Source: Tubiluchus corallicola (Eukaryota; Priapulida; Priapulimorpha; Priapulimorphida; Tubiluchidae). Taken from it: a DNA stretch of 64,000 bases. The position numbers were made by a program, and so were the translations under genes. Each line of letters opens with the position of its first letter. Position 1 is the first letter of the stretch. The stretch lies in contig JAQGDQ010000390.1 in assembly GCA_030141605.1 (NCBI GenBank), positions 141,501-205,500 of the forward strand. Reading direction: 5' to 3'. Shown piece by piece: positions 38,201-48,756 of the stretch. The notes under the pieces are model-generated. The model ran no database searches and was not told the DNA's origin. It worked only from the letters and a program-made list of their open reading frames with translations.

Positions 38201-39937
38201 ATGGATTGAGTCCTTCAATGAGTGGCTTCTTGATAAGAAATCCGATGCCCGTATTCATGAATGGCTTCGTAAAGTCCACGGCAGCTTCACGCTCGAATGT
38301 GATTGTCAAGGGCGCTGCTGCTGCGTCAACTTCCTGAAAGTATGCAAAACCATCATCATCATTAATGTGTGTTCTACTGAGAAGATAAGCAAACCAAGAC
38401 TGGCAACTAAATGGATAGGTGACCGCCGAGAAAACTATTTATAGACAGCTTCATCTACAATACTACTCTAGTAGTTTACCCTTATAGACAACTTCGTTTT
38501 CAGAACTTCGTTTTAAAAGATTATCTTTTAAAGTGCTAAATTATGCCAACGACAAAGCCAGTAAAAAGTCAAGTGGCAGCAGCAGCAACAATAACAACAA
38601 GTCAAAAACACCACTACCACAACCACAATGACAACAACAATAACAATAACAATAACAATAACAACAACAACAACAACAAAAACAACAAGTAAAAAAACAC
38701 CACCACCACAATCACAACAACAATGACAACGACGAGAACAACAACAATGACAACGACGAGAACAACAACAACAACAACAACAAAAACAACAACAATTCAA
38801 CATACCCTTCTCAGCACTTCTCCCATTAACCCACTCCAACCTTCTGATGTTTTCGATCCATATTTACTATCCTTCACCAGCTGCAACCTAAAAGCAAAAT
38901 CTGAAAAAAACATTATTAAAGAACCATTGTAATTACACAATTGTAGAAACTCTTAAAAATAATTACATATTTTATCACACTTCTGACTGTTTTACATGGA
39001 GAGTGCAAATTTGGACTGGCAAAGTTAGTCACTCCATAGAAGATAGCGAATACGTCACTTTTGGTCGCTTACTTTTTCTTTCAGCTATTTTTTCCACAAG
39101 ATCCGGAATGTAACCATAAAGACTAGTAGGATCATCAAAATCTCGTTGCATGGTATATGGTTCGTCCTGAAAAACATCAGCTTACTAATCCACATTTAAA
39201 ATAACCGAAGAATGTAGACAAAAACTTAATGTCCTTTATAATCTCAATGATTATAATATTTTTCCGGATCTTTCAGCCTAGCGGGCCTCATCAGCTGAAT
39301 AGAACGTGTTGCTAAGAGTGTTGGTAACCTTATAATGCTCTCAGGTTACCAGCACTTTCAAGTCAGGTAACGAGGCCCACTACGGCGAACGATCCTGAAT
39401 AAATATTACTATCTTTGAAACTAAAAAGAGCATGATGTTTTCCTCTGTTAATGATGACAATTCTCAGGAGAACTCTCTCGTATTTCAAAATCGAAGAATG
39501 TCTTAATTTCAGCAAGCAAATTGCATAGATTAATGCTCTTATATGAATATGCGGAACAATTGCAATAGTGCAGATGAAACACAGAAATTCATGGTAAAAC
39601 ATTTTAACATAAGATTTAAAAGCCTAAAACTGAATTAAATACGAAGTAATGCTTTATCCTCGGCACTTGCACCGTGTATACCTGTATCAGACGCAGTCTG
39701 TTTTGTAATTCTACTATAAATAAATAAAGTTTAAACTAAACTAATACTTTGTAGGATTAAACGATGACTCACAATGGGATTAAACGAAGTTTTTATAAAT
39801 GTGTAAAATACACAAAGTACTTTTTGTCGAAATTAAAAGTCTCAACTCACTTACCAACACTGTGCTAAAAATGAGAGCTCTGTTGTAAGACCTGTTATTT
39901 TCGGCTTGTCTTATTTCCCTGACCAAATTAACAGCAG
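31232..39937 (-). CDS. Ionotropic glutamate receptor, ligand-binding and channel region (5' end unresolved)
   Basis: Ten exons in transcription order: 39937-39855, 39166-39073, 38900-38806, 38333-38107, 37409-37291, 36767-36542, 35905-35752, 34881-34683, 33014-32854, 31309-31232 (stop TGA). All phases fit; about 477 aa. S1 starts ALIFSTVLDEPYTM; PLTITFERE keeps the Pro, Thr and Arg that hold the ligand in GluA2. TM1 is GVWLAAVGGWVLVWILMIII, the pore loop SISSMLFWQG, and TM3 contains AAYMAGLTASLIAE. S2 has GGSTESFF (Ser/Thr contacts) and YAFLGE (acidic contact), then SYGIAIHKSNPRL and EKWWFEKSDKC. TM4 is FAFIMLLAFVILAILCLIIE, with a short cytoplasmic tail ending SGVSKL. The overall pattern is nearest AMPA/kainate/delta types. 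Unusual: Trp at the Q/R/N-site position and a degenerate SYTANLAAF motif. The first exon enters in phase 1, so at least one upstream exon is missing; no amino-terminal domain was found. Confidence 0.88.
32150..32360. other. Unassigned intronic sequence
   Basis: Last intron of the glutamate receptor gene. It contains moderately GC-rich text (GCATGGCTTAACTCCGGTCG) that might be part of a dispersed element, but I find no second copy in this window and no coding match. Confidence 0.2.
34915..35290. repeat. (GA)n microsatellite with an internal duplication
   Basis: GA-repeat tract interrupted by AAAGGGGGCGAGAG and GGGGGGAGCAAAAGAGACAG. The AAAGGGGGCG island with its flanks occurs twice (about 35050 and 35221), showing that a block of about 170 bp was duplicated. 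Glutamate receptor intron. Confidence 0.95.
37519..37651. repeat. (AT)n tracts
   Basis: Two (TA)n runs (about 37519-37544 and 37629-37651) flanking several ATAACATAT units. A third (AT)n run is at about 37998-38020. All are in one glutamate receptor intron interval. Confidence 0.9.
38577..38800. repeat. (CAA)n-derived low-complexity tract
   Basis: Imperfect CAA/AAC/CAATAA/CGA triplets over about 220 bases, with a repeated TGACAACGACGAGAACAAC block. Translations across it are not genes. It immediately precedes the splice donor of the 38806-38900 exon. Confidence 0.9.
39230..39380 (-). repeat. Penelope-like or hammerhead-like terminal motif
   Basis: On the minus strand the text CAGCTGATGAGGCCCGCTAG then GCTGAAAGATCCGG contains CTGATGA, a GCC...GGC stem and GAAA, in the order of a hammerhead ribozyme core. 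An adjacent hairpin is formed by GGTAACC and GGTTACC. Stem III and the cleavage triplet are not convincing. Similar words are common at ends of Penelope-like elements. Confidence 0.3.
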
Positions 39938-39999
39938 CTGTAACATAAAAGTACCATAGGTATTGCATAAGCAATAATAGCAGTATAATAAAAAATCTG

Positions 40000-41830
40000 A
40001 TTTGTGAGAATTTTTCGAGAATTTTACTACCGAGATATTAATTAACTGTCATCAGTTGTAAATTTTAGTCAATTTGGTCATTGTAACTGTAGCTCTTTTT
40101 AGCTCAATTTTATGAAAAAAAACTTAAGGAAGCTCCATGCTTAATAATTTTAAAGTGTACCTGAAAAATAAGGTATAATCGAGGTTTCATAAGCAAAATT
40201 TGTAGCAAGCATAGGAAGCAGTAAAATTGGCAATTGTTTTACAATTTACGGTAAGTTTCATGCCAGTGCAGCTTCCCTCCCGAATTACAACAACCAATCC
40301 ATTTAATAGAAGTCATTCACTTTTCTGCATATGGTCGTCTACATGTAATATCTCTGAGCTCACATCGTATGATTAGTTAAGTAAAGTAGGGTTTGTATGA
40401 TATGAAAATAAGCACTAACAAAAATGTTTATAATTTGTCCACAACATGTGTGTCACGTGGCATAGCTGATTTCTAATTCCCATGTGGAATGAATGTTGTG
40501 ACGATGTAGTCTAAGTTCCGTTATTGCAAATATGTGGTTCGTGACTTAAGTGTAACCCTTAGGTAAAGAATAAAACACTTAGTCGAAAACACTGAGAAGA
40601 AACCACTGAATTAATAAAATAATATAACAATTTAATGAATATTTCAAAACACATTACAAGACAAATGTTAATAATAAAGCAAATCCGGCTAAGAAGAGAA
40701 AGAACAACGTAATGTTTTTCACCAGTCCAGTCTTGGCATCATCAAGCGACTATTCTCCTGTTCCCATTCCGCGGCATCTCCTCACCAGGGGCTTGATCGA
40801 GGAATGGTGCACCATAGAACGGTTGACTACACTACCTCTTGATGGAGCTGATTACGTGGACGACGACGACGTCTCCAAACTTTGACGACTCCTGATGTAT
40901 ACGCCTCCACTTATATGACGCCAAAATAGGGTAGCATCCAAGTTCCTGCACTCGTCGCAAGGTAAGGATTTCCAGTTTCGTAATCACAGCATGGAAGCAC
41001 CAACGACAGTATCATCAACGACAGGTAAATGCGTGTAAGTATCAGTAGCAGCTGACATCATCGACAACAGGTAAGTACAATCTTTAATAAGTGATGTATC
41101 ATCAGCGTCAGGAAGATATAAGCAGCAACAGGTAAGTATCATCGCTGGTATGCAGCTATCGTCTCTGTCGTAACCATGTAGACAGATGCTTTTCTACAAG
41201 CAAGCACTATTACTACTAAACCATCATTTCATGATATGAGAACGTCCGCTTAACTCGACAACTTAAAGCGGAATACCTGGGCGAACTGAACAGCCAAAAT
41301 TTCGTCTACGTGGCTTCAATCACATGATATAGTAGTCATGCATAAACAGTGTCATTAAATGTACAGGTGAAATCTGATTTCAGAACAAGTTGGCTTCTAG
41401 CCTTATATCATTAAACAGTTTAACTAAACATCTTTTATAAAAATTGACAATAATTAATGGTAGAATTATAACAGTAGGAACTAGTTACATGACCTGGCCT
41501 AAAATAAGCCTGAGAGTCACATATGTCATGTCGTCGGCATACATGAGCGCAAAGCATAAAACCTAGGGTACATGACTATTGTAAGCTCTACACTTATATA
41601 AATGATTTATTTATTCATTATTTACTATTTATTTATTTATTTATTGTCAATTTGATTGTGCTCAAGCGTGAATAAGTGCTATGCAGTGTCACTGTAATGA
41701 GTCGTAAAAGCACAAGAAGCTGCGCATAGCATCAATGTAACATACTAAATTTTCGTTTTCTAAACTCCTTTATTTACAGTTTAAAGAAAATAATAAAGAT
41801 TTGTAAACCTCAGCGTATTAGTTCCTGAGC
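40000..41830. other. Upstream of the glutamate receptor exons, no gene assigned
   Basis: No further glutamate receptor exon could be recognised on the minus strand. At 40981-41150 three units contain ACAGGTAAGT-like sequence set in CATCATC/CAGC-rich text, an imperfect repeat. (TTTA)n occurs near 41607-41645. Confidence 0.35.
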
Positions 41831-41841
41831 GTTTCAGGGAG

Positions 41842-42067
41842 CCAAAGCTGGGTGTCTAGAACAACTATTTCTCTTTGGCGAAGTGTGTGCTGGACAACGA
41901 TAGTGAGGCTGCACGGAGGCTGGTTAGTAAACGGACAGAGACCTCCAGAAAAACTGCTTCTTCTGGATTCAGTGCCTCTAGCTACATATATCCCATTGAT
42001 GGAGCGTATACACTCATTCAAAACAACCACTGCCACTTCGGGACTTATCTTACAGATAATCTTTAAT
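41842..42067 (+). other. GC-richer island open in several frames, possible exon of unknown gene
   Basis: Open frames overlap here on both strands in sequence much richer in GC than its surroundings. The most protein-like reading is on plus: after an AG at 41840-41841, NNYFSLAKCVLDNDSEAARR, later SSYIYPIDGAYTLIQNNHC, then HFGTYLTDNL and a stop at 42065. The minus reading (KRFVEGMKPKSLLKIICK) is also open. I recognise no family and see no strong donor. Confidence 0.25.
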
Positions 42068-42910
42068 AATGATTTCGGTTTCATTCCTTCCACAAACCTT
42101 TTCATTAGGCTCTTGCGTTGAGTGCTTGATTCCAGTTTATAGTGTGCCGCATCGGGATAACACTCTTAACATTCTTAATACGTGCACTTTAATTTCCATT
42201 GTCTACAGTTAAATATATTGAACGTTCTGGAATAAATTACTGTACTATTTTCCTTACTTTACTAACCCTTTCGACCCAAATCTGTAATTACAGCGTCTAG
42301 ACTGTAGCAAATATCGCTACGAGGTAGAAATTTGATCAGTTTGTTTGTTATTTAAAAAAACTGTGGCATCCATGAGAAGTGTGTTATAGAAACGAATAGA
42401 TGTTGCTGTTGAAAGTCTGCCAAATGTCTGCTTCATATCAACATGATTTTGATTCAAGTTCTTACTCGCCCAGTTTTAGAGATCAGCCCAAAGACATGGT
42501 TTTTTTAGAATCAACAGTAATCGAACATAAGCGGTTAGTAGCGTAAAAGAAAGAGCCAAGGTTTATTTCAATGTTCACGAAAAACGTTAGAAAGGTTTAG
42601 TAATTAAAGTGTGATAAGCACTTCGTGTAATTAGTAAAATCAGTTTAAAGTCGCGATCATTTCACGCTTGGGCGTTCCCATTTTGAATACACATTCTTCC
42701 ACTAATGACGTCGTTCACCGGCTGAAGAAAAATGGCGCACTGTCAATTTCCGTGAAAGGTATAATAAGTTTTTGCAAAAAATTAGATAGTTGATGTTGCG
42801 ACGCATTTGCATGAGCATTAGGTAAGCTGCAAAAGTCTAATTAGCATGCGCTTTCAGAACGCGACGATGCGCTTACGAAATGTCATGAATCCACCAGTAA
42901 CGTCAAATAA

Positions 42911-45900
42911 ATGGCGGCTACCACAGCAATTGAAAATTTCTATACAGCGGTAAAATTAACTTTATGCTCTGTAGACAGTCTTATAAGAAATCTCTTTGTT
43001 ATGTTTTTGTTAATTTAAGTGATAACATTAAAATAAACTCAACATGTTAGGTGACTTCCTCCTTTCCTTTAAGCTTGAAGTATAAAACACAAAATTGAAG
43101 AAAAATCAGGCAAATGCAAAGATTTTATTACACATGTCAAGATTTTGTAAGTCGTCCAGCTCTGAATGAGATAATGGCATATTTAATGTAGATAATTGTG
43201 GCAGGCAAGAATCTAGCTCAATAAAAGTGATCCTGAGAGGTGTCTCAGATACGTTGGGACGACCATTCATAAACCAGATAAATAGCCTTAGGCAGTTTTC
43301 GCGACGACCACCCATTCATTTACTGACCAGGCTCACTGTCGCTAAACCTAAACAGTGACTACTAAGCTTTGACAACAATAGTTAGTGAATATACAAAAAA
43401 ATACAAGGAATCGCCAAATTCTGTTAAATGTGAGCATACAAGCAAATACTAAATGTTTTTAGGATAGGTTGTTCTGCCTTATTAATAGCCAGCATATATA
43501 TATTATACATTATTAATAGTTAGAAGTGTGATTATGGCGTGTTTCTAATAAACCAATATTCTCCGCCTTAGTTTGCTTTAATTTTAATCCCTTGTTGCAA
43601 CATACAACTCTCTCATACAACTTGTTACAACTCTCTCATAGCTACAAACAACGTAAAGTCTTCTAAACACTTCAGACTAATTACTAGAAGTGACAGTTCA
43701 ATTTACGACCCTAATATATATATATAACCAAGCAGCCATTTTTTACGCTTCTGGTCCACAGCGTCATCATGGAAATAGAAGAAAACGCACAAAACGTCAA
43801 CTCAAAAGAATTCCCAGCTACTGAGCAAGAGTTTACCACAAGGTGAACGTCCTTGGTCGAATTGATGTAAAGAAAATTGAAAATAAATTTGGTAAGTAAC
43901 TTATTCATAAAATCACTCTGTATTATATCAGCGAGAGTTGCCACATTTTACTATGTATGTCCTAGCAAAACTCAGCCTACTAGTATTGCTTGTTTGCTTC
44001 AGTAGGTAACGTCTGTTTCCTAACTATAGTTTTGCTCACTTGAGGTCAAGTCGGAAAAAAGAAACCACCCCGAATATACAACCTTACAGATGCACTTAGC
44101 GCTAAGAGCTGATAACGAGTTTAGTTCACAAATATTCTCAGCAATATGCACCCAGAAGGAAGCCAAATATTATTTCAAGAAGACGAAAGCAGATGGAGAT
44201 AGGAGCAAGCTGGTGTTTTACATCATTAGAATAGAAATAAAAGGTTATTTATGGATCACATATGAACAAATATATGACCTCGTGATGAATAATGCTTCTC
44301 ACAGGATATCCTCATTTAAAATTCAGTTAGTTTTACAGATGGCAGAACAAATACTGTAAACACCACAAATTTGAATACTAAAACTTTTGCGAAAAGTGCT
44401 GCGCCATCCATTGAAAACACAGAGAAAACATTGTGAGCTGACGAGCCTTTATTAAGCTTGAAGAACACAGGAGTAGCAGTGTTGATCAGTTTTGTTAACA
44501 ACTTATAGGCAATTTTTTAAACCAAAGACTTTATTTATGTAAAGTAAAAAACATTCAATGAGTTTTAATTCCTTGTAGTGAACTTGCGTCTTACAGATTT
44601 AGTTTAGTGTTGCTAAAGACAATTATATCTATGTAAGTTAAATTTGTCCACCATTTAAAATTTCGAAAACATGGGCTATAAAATTTTAAAACAACGATTT
44701 AGATGTAACAAAGATATTGCACCACGTCTACAATAAGGTGATGTAGCTTATGAAGCTAACCCAGTAAGGAAAACTATGACTGTACTGATTACAAGAAAGA
44801 TATTCTTACAACTTCATAAGCATGTACAGTTAAATTGTTTAGAGGCCCAAAATTGCTTTAAAATGAATTTCATTTTAAAAACGAAAATAAACGGCAATGC
44901 TCCAAAGACTGCTTAGAAGGTCATTTTAGCGCTGCAAAATGTTGAATGACGCATTCATCAGATGGTAACTTCGCCTCTGTCCCACCCTGTCAGCGCACCC
45001 ACCCATAGAAAAACAAGCAAAAAACACAGGGAGGTTATTTATATCCGCTGCACACAGCTGTTACCGTCAACGCTTGCACCCCACCCACATTCTAACACTC
45101 GCTCACACCCAGCCAGCATGCACGCTGGATTCAACAAGCACGCACTGAGTCATTGGACATTCTTAAACATTTCAAAACAGGTCCTAAGATGTGTTGAGCA
45201 CACGCCAGCTACAGGAACGTGCTATCATGAGCATTAACAGTGTGTTTTATTGCAAACAGTTTCTGAGTTTGCCATGAATAACTCACACCAGATGCTTGAG
45301 AGAATTTCAAGAGATGAATTAGACGATATTGATGTTGAGCTCGGAAAAATTAAAATGTCCTAATAAAACTGCTTGGCTACAATTGAACGGGTTGTCAAAT
45401 GACGTCACCTCTTTATAATTATGCAAGGGAGACACGAAATGCCTTACAAGTTATAATTGTACAAGTTATTACTATTCATTTTATTCTGTAGTAGCAGTGT
45501 AATAGTAGCAACACTTCGAATTGACAAATAAAAATGGCAACATATTTTACTAAAAGGCTGGATTGCTATACAGACCAGTTTGCATCGTTTATGTATATTG
45601 AAACAGGAAGACACTGTAAGCCAAAAAACTTTCCCATTAAGCAATGCTTATGTATATCATTTTTTATTACAAGTACTGCACTTCGTAATGAAATGGTAAC
45701 TTGTAGGTTGTATGTAGTAATAGGGGTCAGAGGTCATCCAATCTCGGAATAACTTATTACATCATATCATTTGATGTAACACAAGCTAGCTTAGTTTAAA
45801 CTGAGATAAATTTGTTTCGCTGACCCCTATTTTGCCCTTACTGGGTTTACGGATCAACCAATCTGCGCGTAACTAACTTAAATCATTTACTTTATCTCAT

Positions 45901-47538
45901 TTAGTTTCGGTTGACACTGTATTTTGAGGACCTGTTCAACAGCTAACACTAAGTGGCGTCTCGTTGCTTGCTGTGTGCCAAAAACGAAACTGTTGCAAAA
46001 ATATGATTTTTAGTCACAACGTATAATTATAGTACAACACTATGTACCACACAGTACTAAAGTCACCGTATTAAAAACTTCATTGCTACCATTATTACAA
46101 TGAACAAGTTTCAAAATACTTCAAAGTGAGTTATTTGCTGTGGACTACACGAAAGTTATTGCAGAGTACCAAATCAACGTCATCATAGGAGCTCACTTCT
46201 CTTCGATTATATTTATCCTCTTATACACGTGTGCTTTACATTAACATTACGCGATTACTTTCATGTTTACTGTATCATTTCAGAAACTTAAATGAAATAG
46301 AAAGACTCATATAACACGAAATTCATCTTTTTGGTACATGGAGTTAACATACAATGCAACGTTCTTAACATGTGGATTTTTTTAAAGTGCAAAAAAACAG
46401 TTTATAGTATTTCACGCACGATCTGCGATGCTTAAAACTAGATTGTTTGTACACGTGAAAACATTTGCCTGTTATAGGCGGATAAAGCTAGTTCAACAGC
46501 GGCTAGGTGGACGTTTTTCATACTGTCAAACAGAATAACAAACAAACGAAATGCCCGCATCTCAACTACTTAGCGCGAAACGAATACAGCCAGCTCTGTT
46601 TGCGTTCCTCATCCGAACTAGTTTTTGGACAAAAATCTGGTGAAATGTTAGGAAAATGACGAGTTTTGCAGAGAATTTTTTTGTGGTAATTTCAAGGTGA
46701 CGGAATTCCTGGTGTTTTAAAGAGACTGGATAGTAGCGGCCTTACTGTACGAAAACATTAATTATAGTGGCCAAATTTCGTACGGGTTATACCACCAATA
46801 GTCCTGCCATCTGTTTTAATAATACTGATAGGCACGCTACATTATGCTGATGGTTGTGGCAGGACCGAAATATGGTTCACTGTCGAGACCAATCCTCTGA
46901 AATGCTGAACTGGGAGCGGTGTTTTAGATATGCCCAACAGCACATACAGCCTCCCTCAACGAGCATATTATTATTATTATTATTACTATCATTTTATTTG
47001 TATAATATTAGCATTAAACATAGCTTAGTCTGACGCTACTAAGGAGTTCTTTGTGACACTCACTGAACGGCTAACTATAAAAGGTCTAAATAATTAGAGA
47101 TAATGTGACAGATTAATTGAACGCAATTGATTTTTCTGGCATCCATCTATTTACAGACCAATTCCAGCGTTGCTTACCTTCGCAGGAACAAAAGCCAAAA
47201 TGACAACTTACATTTAAATTCTTTTGCAAAAATGAACCCCACAGCTTCAAACGATACTTCATTCAGCGTTTTCCCAGGCAAGCACTTCAATTTAATGCAT
47301 AAATTAAAACAACCTTTATTACCAAAGTGCGCTTTTGAATGGAAACTTTTCTAGCTTTAAAAATATTTCAATCGTCTGTAGAATACATTCATAATAAGTT
47401 TATATAGCGCCTAGCTGTATATATAGGTATTAAACTATTATTATTTTTTGTTTTGTGCAGTTCGACAAAGTGCAAGCTGGGATCGAGCAGCTGGACTTAC
47501 TTATTCAACACAATCACAATCCAAACAGTCTAGGATGA
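42911..47538 (+). CDS. Candidate small helical protein, two phase-compatible exons
   Basis: Exon 42911-42949 reads MAATTAIENFYTA and ends at a GTAAAA donor in phase 0. The start lies in AAATGGCGGC, a YY1-type promoter/start motif. Exon 47461-47538 follows a strong acceptor (TTTTGTTTTGTGCAG), starts in phase 0 and reads FDKVQAGIEQLDLLIQHNHN before a stop. Joined directly they would give a 38-residue, mostly amphipathic helical protein; missing middle exons are possible. No family recognised. Other orphan candidate exons lie in the same interval (43769-43842 and 45260-45363) but do not share phase. Confidence 0.25.
43769..43842 (+). other. Candidate first coding exon
   Basis: ATG in a good start context (A at -3, G at +4) opens MEIEENAQNVNSKEFPATEQ then EFTT, ending at AG before GTGAAC, a plausible donor in phase 2. 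An AG follows a pyrimidine-rich stretch just upstream, so it could also be an internal exon. No partner exon in phase was found. Confidence 0.25.
45260..45363 (+). other. Candidate terminal exon with overlapping poly(A) signal
   Basis: After the acceptor TTTTATTGCAAACAG the phase-1 reading is SEFAMNNSHQMLERISRDEL then DDIDVELGKIKMS and stop. The stop codon TAA overlaps an AATAAA signal (45362-45367). The composition (acidic, helical) looks like real protein. Family unknown; the upstream exon was not found. Confidence 0.3.
46790..46915. repeat. Interspersed repeat, family B copy 2
   Basis: Shares GGTTGTGGCAGGAC, TGTCGAG, AATCCTCTGA and TGAACTGG blocks with 26270-26340. No coding content. A TAT/TTA triplet run follows at about 46968-46986. 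Confidence 0.55.
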
Positions 47539-48756
47539 GACACTGAACTGACAGAAGTGTTTTGGCAATTAGTGTTTCGACGAAATAACGCATGCGCGTT
47601 TAGACTAAACTGCTCAAAAACAGATTTTCTGCTATCACAATCTATTTATTAATCAAACTTTAGCGTTGCTTAACTGGTACAGCTAAATACATACAACAAC
47701 CATTCAGACATTACTGTCTCCCCTATGCACAATAGATTTTCAAGTAAATTAGATAATGGCACATTACAGTTTTAACATTTAAATGAGTTTCGCAATGAAC
47801 GTTTTAGTAACGTCAGACTAAACAGTATTTAATTCTGATTCATATTCAAATTCAAAACTACTGCATAAATAAATATGGCACAACGTAGAGGATGTGCAGT
47901 TACATTTATATGAGAAAAGAAGTGCTTTCTCGGTTACTACCGGTATCAGTAAAGCCAAGCTTTCAAATTTGTCACATAAGTGTGACCGTGGCCTAGCATA
48001 ATTGCACGAATATGAACGTAGCTTTAATTAGCACATCAACACAGGCTCGTTAAATCTATTGTAGACATTGGGAGGCAGAATTCTAACATAAAACAAATCT
48101 GCCTTCAAGACAGGCAAACACAGCAGCAACCCAGCAAAAAATAGACACTACTGTGCCAGTGGTTTGTCAGCACCACTTCCGAATAAATTCAGGTGAATGT
48201 GAATGCAAAGCAACACTGCCGTCCCTCTACTGACTTGGTTTGTTGATGCTTAAATTCAGTCAACATACACGTGATCGTTCAACTTTCCCCAAACACAGCT
48301 TTCCCCAAACTTAAAATGTCAATTCTTATAAAAACTCATTTTCCGATTGAAAGATAAATAGTACTTTTTAAAAACAACTTTTTTAAAACATAAAAACTGT
48401 AAAAACTGTACAGACATTTTCATCTACCTGGCAGTAGTTATCCGCGTGACAGAATAGTTCAATACCCACACTGAAAACGACTACTACCGCGTAATCGAAA
48501 TTTATATAATTTTATAAAGTTTTTAGTCTTCGATAAACCGATAAACACGTTTTATCAAACTAATCTAGCTTGACCAGTACATTTACTCAGTACAAATTTG
48601 GACTCTTCGTTTGCAGGTCGATTTGCACTGAAAACGTGATTATGATTCACAGCGTTTTTCAGGTTTAGTTCAAAGCAAAACATTATAGCTTATTGACACG
48701 AAGTAAGTAATGTAAACAATGATTTACTGCAGTCAGTTCTTGGTGTTATGAAAACA

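Noticed and set aside
44090-44359. 89-codon frame starting directly after an AG
   Set aside because: Starts at an ATG but lacks a family match; the phases do not join it to the neighbouring candidate exons.
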